Source of the DNA: PNOJ01 sp016706845
GTDB lineage: Bacteria; Krumholzibacteriota; Krumholzibacteriia; LZORAL124-64-63
Reading direction: 5' to 3'
Length of the DNA: 64,000 nt
NCBI GenBank assembly: GCA_016706845.1
Contig: JADJIV010000013.1
Span: 1-64,000 of the forward strand
The position numbers and the translations under genes were made by a program. How positions within the stretch are numbered: the stretch's first letter is position 1; each line of letters begins with the position of its first letter. The notes under the pieces were generated by a model. The model was given only the letters and a program-made list of their open reading frames with translations, was not told where the DNA came from and did no database searches. Shown here one piece after another: positions 54,874-64,000 of this stretch.

Positions 54874-56511
54874 GCATCACGAGCCGCCGCGGTTTCCTGG
54901 CCTGCATCCTGGCCTGCTGCCTGGCCGCTCCCGCGGCGCACGCCGGTGATCCGCCGGGACAACCCGGACCCGCCGCGCGCCAGGGTCAGCTACGTGTCCG
55001 CCGAGCAGGTCTACCTGGACGCCGGCCGCGCCGACGGCCTGCGCGCCGGCGACGTGCTGCGGATCCTGCGCCGCGACGCGCCGGTCACCGAGATCACGCT
55101 CGAGCACCTGGCCGAGCATTCGGCCTCATGCCGGATCACGGGCGACGCCGCGGACGTCCATCCGGGCGATGCGGCGGTCGTGATCCGGCAGGGCCCCGCG
55201 CCCGCATCCGCCGACAGCTCCGTCGTCCAGGCGACCACCCCGGTGGCCGCGGCGACGACCGGCCCCGCCCGCGCGGCATCCGCCGGGCAGGACCGCCCCT
55301 TCTTCCTGCGGGGCCGGCTCACACTGCAGTGGCTCCACAACAACGACCGCAGCGAGGCGGACCTCGACCTGACCCAACCGTCGCTGCGCTTCGACCTGCG
55401 CTCCCGCGAGCCCTTCGCCGGCGGCCACGAGCTGCAGGTGCGCGGCACCCTGCGCCAGAACCGCCGCGCCGCCGGCTTCTCTTCCCCGGCCGAGAACGAA
55501 TGGCGCAACCGCGTCTACCTCGTCACCCTCACGCGCGAGCGCCCGGACGACCGCTGGCACTACAGCCTGGGCCGGATCACCAGCCGGGCCGTCAGCGGCT
55601 TCGGCCAGATCGACGGGCTGCTGTTCAGCAGCCGCCTGGCAGCCGGCACGCGACTCGGCGCCTTCGCCGGCTTCACGCCCGACCCGCGCACGAGCGAGCC
55701 GAGCAGCGACGAGCGCAAGCTGGGCGGATTCCTGGCCTGGACCGATGACGACGGCGTCGACCGGCCCTGGCAGGCCGTGCTGGCCGCAGTCGGGGAATAT
55801 CACGGCAGCGAAGCCAGCCGCGAGTACCTCCTGCTGGACGGCGACCTCGGACGCGACGGCGCCTTCCGGCTGCACCAGAGCGCCGAACTAGAAGTCAACC
55901 GGGACTGGCGGTACGAGGCGCAGGGCCGGCGCTTCGCCTTGAGCAACGCGGTCACCACCGTGTCCGCGCGGCTCGCGCCGCGCTGGAGCGCCTCGCTCAG
56001 CCACGACCGCCGGGAGCTCTACCGCACGTGGGCGACCCGTTCCCTGCCCGACAGCCTCTTCCACGACGCCGAGCGGTCGGGCCTGCGGCTGCGGACGCGC
56101 TGGGCGGACGGCGGCGGCTGGTCGCTGGCCGCCGACGGCGGCGTGCGCGGCGGCGCCGGCCGCGACGGCGACACCTGGAGCTGGGGCGCGACCGCCGGGC
56201 GCGCCGGCCTGTCCGGGCCCGGCAGCCACCTCTCGCTGGACCTGCGCGGCTTCGACGGCCCGCGAGTCTCCGGCCTGACGCCGTCGCTGCGGCTGGACCA
56301 GCCCCTGCGCGACGGCCTGGACCTGCAGTTGGCGGCCGGCCTCTACAGCTACGACATCGTCGGCGTCGACGGACGCCGTTCCCACTGGACACGAGTCGGC
56401 GCGCGCCGGATCCTGGGCCGGTCGTGGCTGGCGGGCCTGGAGTACGAGCGCGACGGCGGCGACGACTTCCGCGGCGACCGCCTGCGGGCCGATCTCACGC
56501 TGCGGTTCTGA
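54870..56511 (+). CDS. Outer-membrane beta-barrel protein of the cytochrome operon (frameshifted)
   Basis: About 546 residues. Signal peptide MSITSRRGFLACILACCLAA, then a small SH3/FlgT-like domain (VSYVSAEQVYLDAGRADGLR, GDVLRILRRDA). The rest has alternating amphipathic strands (RGRLTLQWLHNNDRSEADLD, LQVRGTLRQNRRAAG) and a final LRADLTLRF with terminal Phe, the signature of an outer-membrane barrel. The start overlaps the 19-heme stop (ATGA). A frame change lies near 54960, in CCGGGACAACCCGGACCC. Next to two giant cytochromes, it is a candidate for the porin sheath of a porin-cytochrome conduit (inference). Confidence 0.78.
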
Positions 56512-56528
56512 GGATTCGCGGGGGGACC

Positions 56529-57855
56529 ATGGAATCACTGCTGATCTGGGGTTGCGCCCTGCTGCTGGGAGCCGGGCTGTTCGTGCCCTACTTCCTGCGT
56601 TTCCGCGCCGCCCGGCGCCAGGACGCCGCCCGGCGGGACGAGACCGTGTCGCTGGGCATGAACCGGCCCGTCGGCCAGTACCCGCTGATCGACGCCAACG
56701 CCTGCATCGGCTGCGGCTCCTGCATCGCGGCCTGCCCGGAAGGCGACGTGCTGGGCATCGTCGGCGGCAAGGCCGTGATCACCAACGGCGCCCGCTGCAT
56801 CGGTCACGGCCGCTGCGCCGAGGCCTGCCCCGTCGGCGCCCTGAAGGTGGGCCTGGGCGACATCACGACCCGCGACGACATCCCGGTGCTGAGCCCCGGA
56901 CCTCGAGACCAGCCGGCCGGGGATCTTCGTCGCCGGCGAACTGGGCGGTTTCGCGCTGGTGAGCAACGCCGTGGACCAGGGTCGCCGCGCCATGGAGGCG
57001 ATCGTCGCCCGCGGCCCCTTCCCCGCCCAGGACCCGCGCTGGGACGCGATCGTCGTCGGGGCGGGGCCCGGCGGGCTGAGCGCGGCGCTGACGGCGCGCA
57101 AGCACGGCCTGCGCTGCCTGGTGCTGGACCAGCAGGCGCCGGGCGGCACCATCCTGCAGTACCCCCGACGCAAGCTGGTGCTGGTCCAGCCGGTCGAGAT
57201 CCCGCTGTTCGGCCCGCTGCTGCAGAAGGAGTACAGCAAGGAGGACCTGCTGGACATCTGGCTGCGCCTGCACGCCGAGCACGACCTGAAGATCCACACC
57301 GACGAGCGCCTGCTGGACGTCACGGGCAGCCCCGGCGACCTGACGGTCCACACGACCGCCGGCGTGCACCGCGCCCGGCACGTGGTGCTCGCCCTGGGCC
57401 GGCGCGGCACGCCGCGCAGGCTGGGCATCCCGGGCGAAGACGCCGCCAACGTGGCCTACCGCCTGATCGACGCCTCGCTGTACCGGGGGAGCCGGGTGCT
57501 GGTCGTCGGCGGCGGCGACAGCGCGGCCGAGGCCGCGGTCGCCCTGGCCACCCAGCCCGGCACCGAAGTGACGCTCAGCTACCGCAAACCGCGCCTGCTG
57601 CGCATCAAGAAGCGCAACGCGGACAGGATCGAGCCCCTGATCGCGTCGGGGGAGTCGCTTCCTGGGCGACTCGCAACCGACCGCGATCCAGGACGACACC
57701 GTATCGCTGGAAACTGCCTCCGGCCCCGCTATCCTGCCCAACGACTTCGTCTTCATCTTCGCGGGCGGCGACCCGCCGTTCCCCTCTGTTGCGGGAGATC
57801 GGCATCCGTCTTCGGCGGCGACCAGGCCGATCTCCAGGACGTGCTCGCCGTCTGA
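56529..57855 (+). CDS. Membrane-anchored ferredoxin-FAD/NAD(P) oxidoreductase fusion (several frameshifts)
   Basis: About 440 residues. An N-terminal helix (LLIWGCALLLGAGLFVPYFL) is followed by two 4Fe-4S motifs (CIGCGSCIAACPEGD and CIGHGRCAEACPVGA), then a segment RPGIFVAGELGGFALVSNAV that normally closes a thioredoxin-reductase-like domain. Next come the FAD motif AIVVGAGPGGLSAALTA and the NAD(P) motif VLVVGGGDSAAEAAVALA. The end, LREIGIRFGGDQADLQDVLA, lies in a third frame. Breaks near 56902, 57650, 57782 and 57812 are needed, so it may be a pseudogene, though all motifs survive. It could feed electrons from NAD(P)H or ferredoxin to the cytochrome chain. Confidence 0.7.
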
Positions 57856-57860
57856 AATCC

Positions 57861-57889
57861 TTGCCCCCCCTCCGCCAGAAGCCTATTTT
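57861..57889 (+). promoter_or_regulatory. Likely promoter of pepT
   Basis: TTGCCC (57861-57866), 17 bases, TATTTT (57884-57889), 62 bases upstream of the pepT ATG. Confidence 0.45.
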
Positions 57890-57951
57890 ATCGGCTGGCA
57901 ACGATCCCGGCCCCCCGCCACCCGGACGACGCCCATGAAGGAGATCCCCGC

Positions 57952-59226
57952 ATGCTGGAACGCAAGCCAGGTTCGAAGTTCCCCACGCTCGTCGAGCGTT
58001 TCGTCGCTTACGCCAGGATGGACACCCAGGCCAAGGAAAGCTCCGACACCTACCCCTCCTCGCCCGGCCAGCTGGTGCTCGCCGCGCGCCTGGCGGACGA
58101 GCTGAAGGCGCTGGGCCTGCGCGACGCCGTCGTGAACGAGCACGGCTACGTCACCGCCTCGCTGCCGGCGAGCGACGCCGCGGCCGCGAAGGTGCCGGCC
58201 ATCGCCTTCATCAGCCACATGGACACCTACCCCGAGGTCTCGGGCAAGGACGTGCAGCCCGTCTTCCACGAGAACTACCGGGGCGGCGACATCGCCCTGC
58301 CGAAGAACGGCATCGTGATCCCGCTGAAGGAGAATCCCTACCTGCTGGAGTGCGTGGGCGAGACGATCATCACCGGCGACGGCACGACGCTGCTGGGCGC
58401 CGACGACAAGGCCGGCATCGCCGAGATCATGGAAGCCCTGACGCGCATCGTGGAGAACCCCGGCTTCCGGCACGGCACGGTGAAGGTCGCCTTCACGCCC
58501 GACGAGGAGATCGGCAAGGGCGTCCTGCACTTCGACGTCGCGAAGTTCGGCGCCGCGGTGGCCTACACCATGGACGGCGGCAAGCGCGGCGAGATCGAGA
58601 ACGAGACGTTCTGCGCCGACGCCGCCGTGGTCACCTTCACCGGTCGCGACATCCATCCCGGCTATGCCAAGGACAGGATGGTGCCGGCGCTGAAGGTGGC
58701 GGGCGCGTTCCTGGACTCGCTGCCCCGGGACCTGGCCCCCGAGACCACCGAAGGCAAGCAGGGCTACATCCATCCCATCAGCATGGAAGGCAACACCAGC
58801 AAGGTCGTCGTCAACGTGCTGATCCGCGACTTCGATCAGTCCGGCCTGAAGCCCAAGGCCGACCTGATCCGCAAGCACGCCGAGGCGGCCTGCGCCAAGT
58901 GGCCCGGCAGCCGCGCCGACGTGCAGATCAAGGAATACTACCGCAACATGAAGTACGACCTGGCCAAGGAGCCCCGCGCGGTGGACTACGCGATGGAGGC
59001 GATCCGGCGCTGCGGCATGGAGGCGAAGCTCGGCTCGATCCGCGGCGGCACCGACGGCTCGAACCTGTCGGCGCGCGGCCTGCCCACCCCGAACCTGTTC
59101 ACGGGCGAGCAGAGCTTCCACAGCTACACGGAGTGGGTCTGCGCCAAGGACATGGAACTCGCGACGCAGACGATCCTGCAGACGATCGCTGTCTGGGCCG
59201 AAAAAGAATCGGCGCCGGGTAAGTAA
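57952..59226 (+). CDS. pepT: Peptidase T (tripeptide aminopeptidase)
   Basis: 424 residues. M20B metallopeptidase: VERFVAYARMDTQAKESSDT at the start, FISHMDTYPEVSGKDVQP (first zinc His and Asp), LLGADDKAGIAEIMEAL (bridging Asp), FTPDEEIGKGV (catalytic Glu pair), YTMDGG, and the His in NLFTGEQSFHSYTEW. It removes N-terminal residues from tripeptides. ATG 57952 follows GAAGGAG. A copy of the structured repeat begins 4 bases after its stop. Confidence 0.94.
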   Translation: MLERKPGSKFPTLVERFVAYARMDTQAKESSDTYPSSPGQLVLAARLADELKALGLRDAVVNEHGYVTASLPASDAAAAKVPAIAFISHMDTYPEVSGKDVQPVFHENYRGGDIALPKNGIVIPLKENPYLLECVGETIITGDGTTLLGADDKAGIAEIMEALTRIVENPGFRHGTVKVAFTPDEEIGKGVLHFDVAKFGAAVAYTMDGGKRGEIENETFCADAAVVTFTGRDIHPGYAKDRMVPALKVAGAFLDSLPRDLAPETTEGKQGYIHPISMEGNTSKVVVNVLIRDFDQSGLKPKADLIRKHAEAACAKWPGSRADVQIKEYYRNMKYDLAKEPRAVDYAMEAIRRCGMEAKLGSIRGGTDGSNLSARGLPTPNLFTGEQSFHSYTEWVCAKDMELATQTILQTIAVWAEKESAPGK

Positions 59227-59391
59227 CGCAGGACAGACCCTCTGTGACGGGGGACGCGCTCCAGGCACATCGTGTGCCTGGAGCGCTTGACTTTCGGGCC
59301 CCTGCGCCCTCCTGGCGCAGGAGCCCTCCAGACACCCCCGTCACAAAGGGTCTGTCCTAATCCTGAACGTCGGATAACCGTCGCAGGACAG
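59227..59391 (+). repeat. Structured palindromic repeat, copy C, with flanking direct repeats
   Basis: Outer arms 59230-59253 and 59335-59358 pair at 23 of 24 positions. The inner hairpin GCGCTCCAGGCAC/GTGCCTGGAGCGC has loop ATCGT, and the second hairpin is CCTGCGCC/GGCGCAGG as in copy A. Four base pairs differ from copy A with both sides changed. A 10-base direct repeat CGCAGGACAG is at 59227-59236 and 59382-59391, possibly a target-site duplication or chance. Confidence 0.85.
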
Positions 59392-59427
59392 GGGCCGTCA
59401 CTTGCCCGGGGCATTCCCCTGCGCCTA

Positions 59428-59481
59428 GTGCAACCCGGAATATCGTTTGCACGTATGATCTCGAAGTGATATCATTATCAC
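59428..59481 (+). promoter_or_regulatory. Operator-like palindromes upstream of the SPFH operon
   Basis: GTGCAA (59428-59433) and TTGCAC (59447-59452) form an inverted repeat with a 13-base gap, followed directly by a -10-like TATGAT (59454-59459). A second palindrome GTGATATCATTATCAC (59466-59481, arms of 6) lies just after it. The ribbon-helix-helix protein made by this operon could bind here. A Fur-type site is less likely. Confidence 0.45.
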
Positions 59482-59531
59482 ATCACTCAACCGAGGCCCG
59501 TTTTCGGGCCCCAACGCGGAGGATGCCACCG

Positions 59532-60398
59532 ATGCACACCGAGAAGCCGATGAAGGTCGCTTCAGGCCTGTTCTTCCTGCCCTTGCTGCTGCTGCTGCTG
59601 GGCGGGGCGGTCTGGCTGCTGGTCAACGCGATCGCCACCGAGACGGTCTGGATGCTGGTCACGTCGCTGGTGGTCATGGTCGTGGACATCTTCCTGCTGG
59701 CGGGGCTGTTCGTGGTGAACCCGAACGAGGCCGCCGTGGTGCTGCTGTTCGGCGACTACCGCGGCACGGTGAAGCAGAACGGCTTCTGCTGGGCCAACCC
59801 CTTCTACACGAAGATCAAGATCTCGCTGCGGGCCCGCAACCTCAACGGCGAGCGGATCAAGGTCAACGACCTCACGGGCAACCCGATCGAGATCGCCGCG
59901 GTGATCGTCTGGCGCGTGATCGACACGACCGGCGCCCTGTTCGAGGTCGACCACTACGAGGACTACGTCCACACCCAGAGCGAGGCCGCGCTGCGCCACC
60001 TCGCGAGCGCCTTCCCCTACGACGGCAGCGAGAACGAGCTGACCCTGCGCGGCACGACCGAGGAGATCAACCACCGCCTCGAGAAGGAACTGCACGAGCG
60101 CCTGGCCCGGGCCGGCGTCGAGGTCATCGAGGCGCGTCTGAGCCACCTCGCGTACGCCTCGGAGATCGCCGGCGCCATGCTGCAGCGCCAGCAGGCCAGC
60201 GCCGTGGTCGCGGCCCGCCAGCTGATCGTCGAAGGGGCCGTCGGCATGGTCGAACGCGCCCTGGCCGAACTCAGCGCGAAGTCCATCATCGAGCTGGACG
60301 ACGAGCGCAAGGCCGCCATGGTCTCGAATCTCCTGGTCGTGCTGTGCAGCAACCACGCGACCCAGCCCGTGATCAACACCGGCACGCTCTACACGTAG
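59532..60398 (+). CDS. SPFH/Band 7 domain membrane protein
   Basis: 288 residues. Two hydrophobic helices (FLPLLLLLLGGAVWLLVNAI and MLVTSLVVMVVDIFLLAGLF) anchor it; the SPFH domain follows: VVNPNEAAVVLLFGDYRGTV, NLNGERIKVNDLTGNPIEIA, VDHYEDYVHTQSEAALRHLA and RLARAGVEVIEARLSHLAYA. Stomatin-like proteins scaffold membrane microdomains. ATG 59532 follows GCGGAGG. It is co-transcribed with the PH-domain gene, which starts 10 bases after its stop. Confidence 0.85.
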   Translation: MHTEKPMKVASGLFFLPLLLLLLGGAVWLLVNAIATETVWMLVTSLVVMVVDIFLLAGLFVVNPNEAAVVLLFGDYRGTVKQNGFCWANPFYTKIKISLRARNLNGERIKVNDLTGNPIEIAAVIVWRVIDTTGALFEVDHYEDYVHTQSEAALRHLASAFPYDGSENELTLRGTTEEINHRLEKELHERLARAGVEVIEARLSHLAYASEIAGAMLQRQQASAVVAARQLIVEGAVGMVERALAELSAKSIIELDDERKAAMVSNLLVVLCSNHATQPVINTGTLYT

Positions 60399-60407
60399 GA
60401 GACGAAG

Positions 60408-60876
60408 GTGACGCCACTCTACCAATCGCGGCAGTACAACTGGGCCATGCTGGTCATCATCGCCGCCATGTTCGTCTTCATCGGGGTCGCCAGCAGCGGC
60501 GACCCCGAGGGCGGCGCGCCCTGGTGGGTGTACCCGTTCCTGATCCTGACGCCGGTCGCGCTCGGCGCGATGACCGTCACGGTGACCTACCAGGAGGTGC
60601 AGGTCCGCTGCCTGCTCGGCTGGCCCCGCCGTCAGGGTCCCGATCGCGCGGATCATCGCCTGCACCCCGTTCGAGAGGAAGTGGTTCTCGACCCTGGACA
60701 CCGGCATCAAGCCCAGCCGCGGCGAGTTCCGCATGAACGGCCGCCGCGGCGTCGCCCTGACGCTGGATTCCGGCCTGCCGGTCATCATCAGCGCGCCGAA
60801 CCCCGACGAGTTGCGGCGGGCCGTCGAGAAGGCGCGGGCGCACCTGCCGCACAAGAGCGGAGGCGTGACGATGTGA
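60408..60876 (+). CDS. PH-domain-like membrane protein (frameshifted)
   Basis: About 156 residues. Two N-terminal helices (WAMLVIIAAMFVFIGVASSG, WWVYPFLILTPVALGAMTV) are followed by a bacterial PH-like domain that continues in another frame after GWPRR: VPIARIIACTPFERKWFSTL, RMNGRRGVALTLDSGLPVII, SAPNPDELRRAVEKARAHLP, ending GGVTM. The break is near 60628, a single base. GTG 60408 is the start, 10 bases after the SPFH stop. Membrane PH domains of this sort are common beside SPFH proteins. Confidence 0.72.
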
Positions 60877-61049
60877 GCGCGCGCAAGTCCTTCCCCCTGC
60901 GCCTGAGCCCCGAACTCTACGAGGAGCTGCGGCGCTGGGCCGACCAGGAGTTCCGCAGCGTGAACGGTCAGATCGAGTACCTGCTGCGCGAGGCGGTGCG
61001 CAAGCGGACCGGGCGCGCCGCGCCGCCCGCCGGCGGGCAGGAGCCCTGA
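60873..61049 (+). CDS. Arc-type ribbon-helix-helix DNA-binding protein
   Basis: 58 residues. KSFPLRLSPELYEELRRWAD and EFRSVNGQIEYLLREAVRKR form the strand-helix-helix of the Arc/MetJ fold, with the SVNGQIEYLL turn typical of Arc-like proteins. GTG 60873-60875 overlaps the stop of the PH-domain gene (GTGA). It is probably a repressor of its own operon, with the palindromes at 59428-59481 as possible operators (inference). No toxin gene is adjacent. Confidence 0.82.
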   Translation: MSARKSFPLRLSPELYEELRRWADQEFRSVNGQIEYLLREAVRKRTGRAAPPAGGQEP

Positions 61050-61057
61050 ACGACGCG

Positions 61058-61088
61058 GGCGCCCTCTTCCCGAGCGGAAGAGGGCGCC
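61058..61088. terminator. Bidirectional terminator after the SPFH operon
   Basis: GGCGCCCTCTTCC (61058-61070) pairs perfectly with GGAAGAGGGCGCC (61076-61088), loop CGAGC, between convergent genes. Confidence 0.75.
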
Positions 61089-61116
61089 GCCTGGTCCGCC
61101 GGTGACGGGCGCCGGC

Positions 61117-61989
61117 CTACTCGATGTTGAAGTCGAACCCCTCGCCGCCGCTCTCCTGCTCGACCCCCACCCCCACCAGCGGATCCAGCGGCAGGTAGGT
61201 CGCCTCGAAGCGGGCGCGGAACGGGTCGAGCCCGGCCGCGAGCGGCGCCGGCAGCCCGCCGTTCCAGGGCAGGCGCAGGCTGTCGGCCGCCGCGGCGGCG
61301 AGGGCTTCGGCCCCCAGCGTCTCGCACCAGGCGGCGTCGAGGCCGGCCGCGACCGCAGCCTGGTGCTGGCCCGCCGCCCAGCCGCGGAACAGGTCCTGCA
61401 GGCGTTCGGAGCGGTGCTCGTCGTCCCGGTCGCTGATCTCGATCCGCGCACCGTGTTCGGCGTCGACCCGCGTGGATCGATCGCCGAACGTGGGGTCGAA
61501 GTCGCGGCCCAGCCAGCTGTGGTAGCCCAGGACGTAGAGGTAGGTGTACTCGCCCAGGCCCATCTCGGCCGCCATGAGGGCCTCGTTGCGCTCCTGCAGG
61601 TACTCGGCGGCGTAGCGGCCGATGCCGACCACGCCGCGGATCCCGCGCAGGATGCCGCCCGGCCCGATGCCCTTGCCCTTCTGGTGTTCGAGGTCCTTGA
61701 GGGCGCGGCCGTGGCTGACGAGCTGGCCGCCCGTCTCCTGGAGCGTGTCCTGGACGCGCAGGAAGATCTCGACCCGCTCCGCCGGCAGGACGCCGTCCGC
61801 GGGCGGGACGAAGTCGGCGACCTCGCCGAAACGGTCAGCGAGGGTCCGCTGCGTGTCGCCCAGCTCCTCGAAGCGGGCGACCACCTTCTTGCCGGTGTTG
61901 AACAGCAGCACCCCGCCCAGGATCGAGATCACGATCACCGCGAGGCACCCGATCCCGCAGCCCAGCAGCCAGTTGTTCCTGCCCGCCAT
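61117..61989 (-). CDS. Membrane-anchored hypothetical protein
   Basis: 290 residues. One N-terminal helix (WLLGCGIGCLAVIVISILGG, no clear lipobox) anchors a soluble helical domain: LGDTQRTLADRFGEVADFVP, VEIFLRVQDTLQETGGQLVS, YLQERNEALMAAEMGLGEYT. Ends in an acidic tail (SGGEGFDFNIE). No family recognised with confidence. It is 14 bases after the sigma-54 activator on the same strand and could be co-transcribed with it. Confidence 0.65.
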   Translation of the reverse strand: MAGRNNWLLGCGIGCLAVIVISILGGVLLFNTGKKVVARFEELGDTQRTLADRFGEVADFVPPADGVLPAERVEIFLRVQDTLQETGGQLVSHGRALKDLEHQKGKGIGPGGILRGIRGVVGIGRYAAEYLQERNEALMAAEMGLGEYTYLYVLGYHSWLGRDFDPTFGDRSTRVDAEHGARIEISDRDDEHRSERLQDLFRGWAAGQHQAAVAAGLDAAWCETLGAEALAAAAADSLRLPWNGGLPAPLAAGLDPFRARFEATYLPLDPLVGVGVEQESGGEGFDFNIE

Positions 61990-62003
61990 GTCTCCCCCTC
62001 AGG

Positions 62004-63368
<1,365 letters not shown>

Positions 63369-63402
63369 GGTCCCTCCCTTGCGGCCGAGGGTGTGCCGGA
63401 AT

Positions 63403-63449
63403 GATGTTGTAAGCAACATCTATGTTGCATCAATCTAGTTGCATGCAAC
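63403..63449. promoter_or_regulatory. Upstream activator sites (palindromes)
   Basis: GATGTTG-TAAG-CAACATC (63403-63420) and GTTGCATGCAAC (63438-63449), with another GTTGCAT half-site at 63424-63430 between them. They lie about 85-130 bases ahead of the sigma-54 promoter, the normal distance for enhancer sites of such activators, and also upstream of the activator's own gene. Confidence 0.65.
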
Positions 63450-63495
63450 GTAGCAGAAAACCACGACCATGGGGGCTGAGGCCATAAGTTATTAA

Positions 63496-63508
63496 CTAAT
63501 AATTGATT
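63496..63508 (-). promoter_or_regulatory. IHF-like site
   Basis: The minus strand reads AATCAATTATTAG, one mismatch to the IHF consensus WATCAANNNNTTR, in an AT-rich bend between the activator sites and the -24/-12 promoter. Confidence 0.45.
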
Positions 63509-63534
63509 ACAGCGTTATGGCGGTCGATCAATCC

Positions 63535-63550
63535 GGGCACGCGACTTGCG
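63535..63550 (+). promoter_or_regulatory. Sigma-54 (-24/-12) promoter of trxA
   Basis: GGGCACGCGACTTGCG matches TGGCACGNNNNTTGCW with GG at 63536-63537 and GC at 63548-63549, exactly 10 bases between. The likely start point is near 63561, about 45 bases before the trxA ATG. Confidence 0.75.
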
Positions 63551-63605
63551 AATCCGATCCGGAAGAGTCAGAACGCAGAGGATCCCCGACAGCGAGGTGA
63601 CGAGA

Positions 63606-63929
<324 letters not shown>

Positions 63930-63936
63930 CCGGGTC

Positions 63937-63973
63937 CCGCGGCGCCGCCGTCCGACCGCCGGCGGCGCCGCGG
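63937..63973 (+). terminator. GC hairpin after trxA
   Basis: CCGCGGCGCCGCC (63937-63949) pairs with GGCGGCGCCGCGG (63961-63973), 7 bases past the stop. No T-run is seen. Confidence 0.55.
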
Positions 63974-64000
63974 TCCCGTCACAGGCCGCAGCCTTGACCG

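Noticed and set aside
59466..59481. Fur box upstream of the SPFH operon
   Set aside because: GTGATATCATTATCAC resembles half of the Fur consensus but lacks the full 19-base pattern, and the operon has no iron function.

Overview
The window is very GC-rich DNA from a Gram-negative bacterium with an outer membrane: it carries a TonB-dependent receptor, OmpA, outer-membrane barrels, lipoproteins and periplasmic multiheme cytochromes. Three secreted proteins end in a FlgD-like/type IX-style sorting domain with the NPFNP signature. That domain, a DUF5916 barrel protein and the gene mix point to an uncultured FCB-group lineage such as Krumholzibacteriota or Eiseniibacteriota. This placement is inference from gene content only.

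Layout. 1-4832 (minus): a cobalamin riboswitch leads btuB, a BtuG-like propeller protein, a PduO-type cobalamin adenosyltransferase and an MFS transporter cut by the window edge. 4866-9504: tRNA dihydrouridine synthase, a ferritin-like protein, a mitochondrial-type citrate synthase, the first copy of a structured dispersed repeat, and a secreted MBL-fold protein. 9620-14690 (minus): DUF5916 protein, PAP2-like protein, LhgO-like oxidoreductase, RluA pseudouridine synthase. 14825-19993: prolyl oligopeptidase lipoprotein, GIY-YIG protein, glutaminyl cyclotransferase lipoprotein, flavin-binding split-barrel protein. 20071-27414 (minus): ATP-dependent PEP carboxykinase, then M1 aminopeptidase-btuF-btuD-btuC-EamA, a second cobalamin uptake locus. 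28358-30381 (minus): two tandem GAPDH genes, the upstream one without the catalytic cysteine. 30551-37005: TGS-nucleoside kinase, ACT protein, ElbB, ParA-like protein, and an operon of zinc dehydrogenase, SelW-like selenoprotein and HAD phosphatase. 37644-48635: ABC exporter, exonuclease, transketolase-like enzyme, thiol peroxidase, glycogen-binding domain, PLD-like lipoprotein, isochorismatase-like protein, OmpA, MDR reductase, lipoprotein. 48706-50715: OPT transporter. 50905-57855 (plus): an electron-transfer locus with a di-heme b membrane protein, 20-heme and 19-heme c-type cytochromes, an outer-membrane barrel and a membrane-anchored ferredoxin-flavoprotein. 57952-63973: peptidase T, another repeat copy, an SPFH/PH/ribbon-helix-helix operon, a membrane-anchored protein, and a sigma-54 activator divergent from thioredoxin with upstream palindromes, an IHF-like site and a -24/-12 promoter between them.

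How it fits together. Corrinoid scavenging has outer-membrane capture (BtuB plus BtuG-like), inner-membrane import (BtuFCD) and adenosylation. Redox functions recur: selenoprotein, thiol peroxidase, thioredoxin with a cysteine-bearing PAS activator, ferritin-like protein and the 39-heme conduit.

Caveat. At least a dozen otherwise intact genes are broken by single-base indels, mostly in G/C runs. This looks like sequence error more than decay, and coordinates of those genes span the break. I saw no tRNA, rRNA, CRISPR array or transposase. The longest stretch without a gene (59227-59531) holds a structured repeat and operator-like palindromes.
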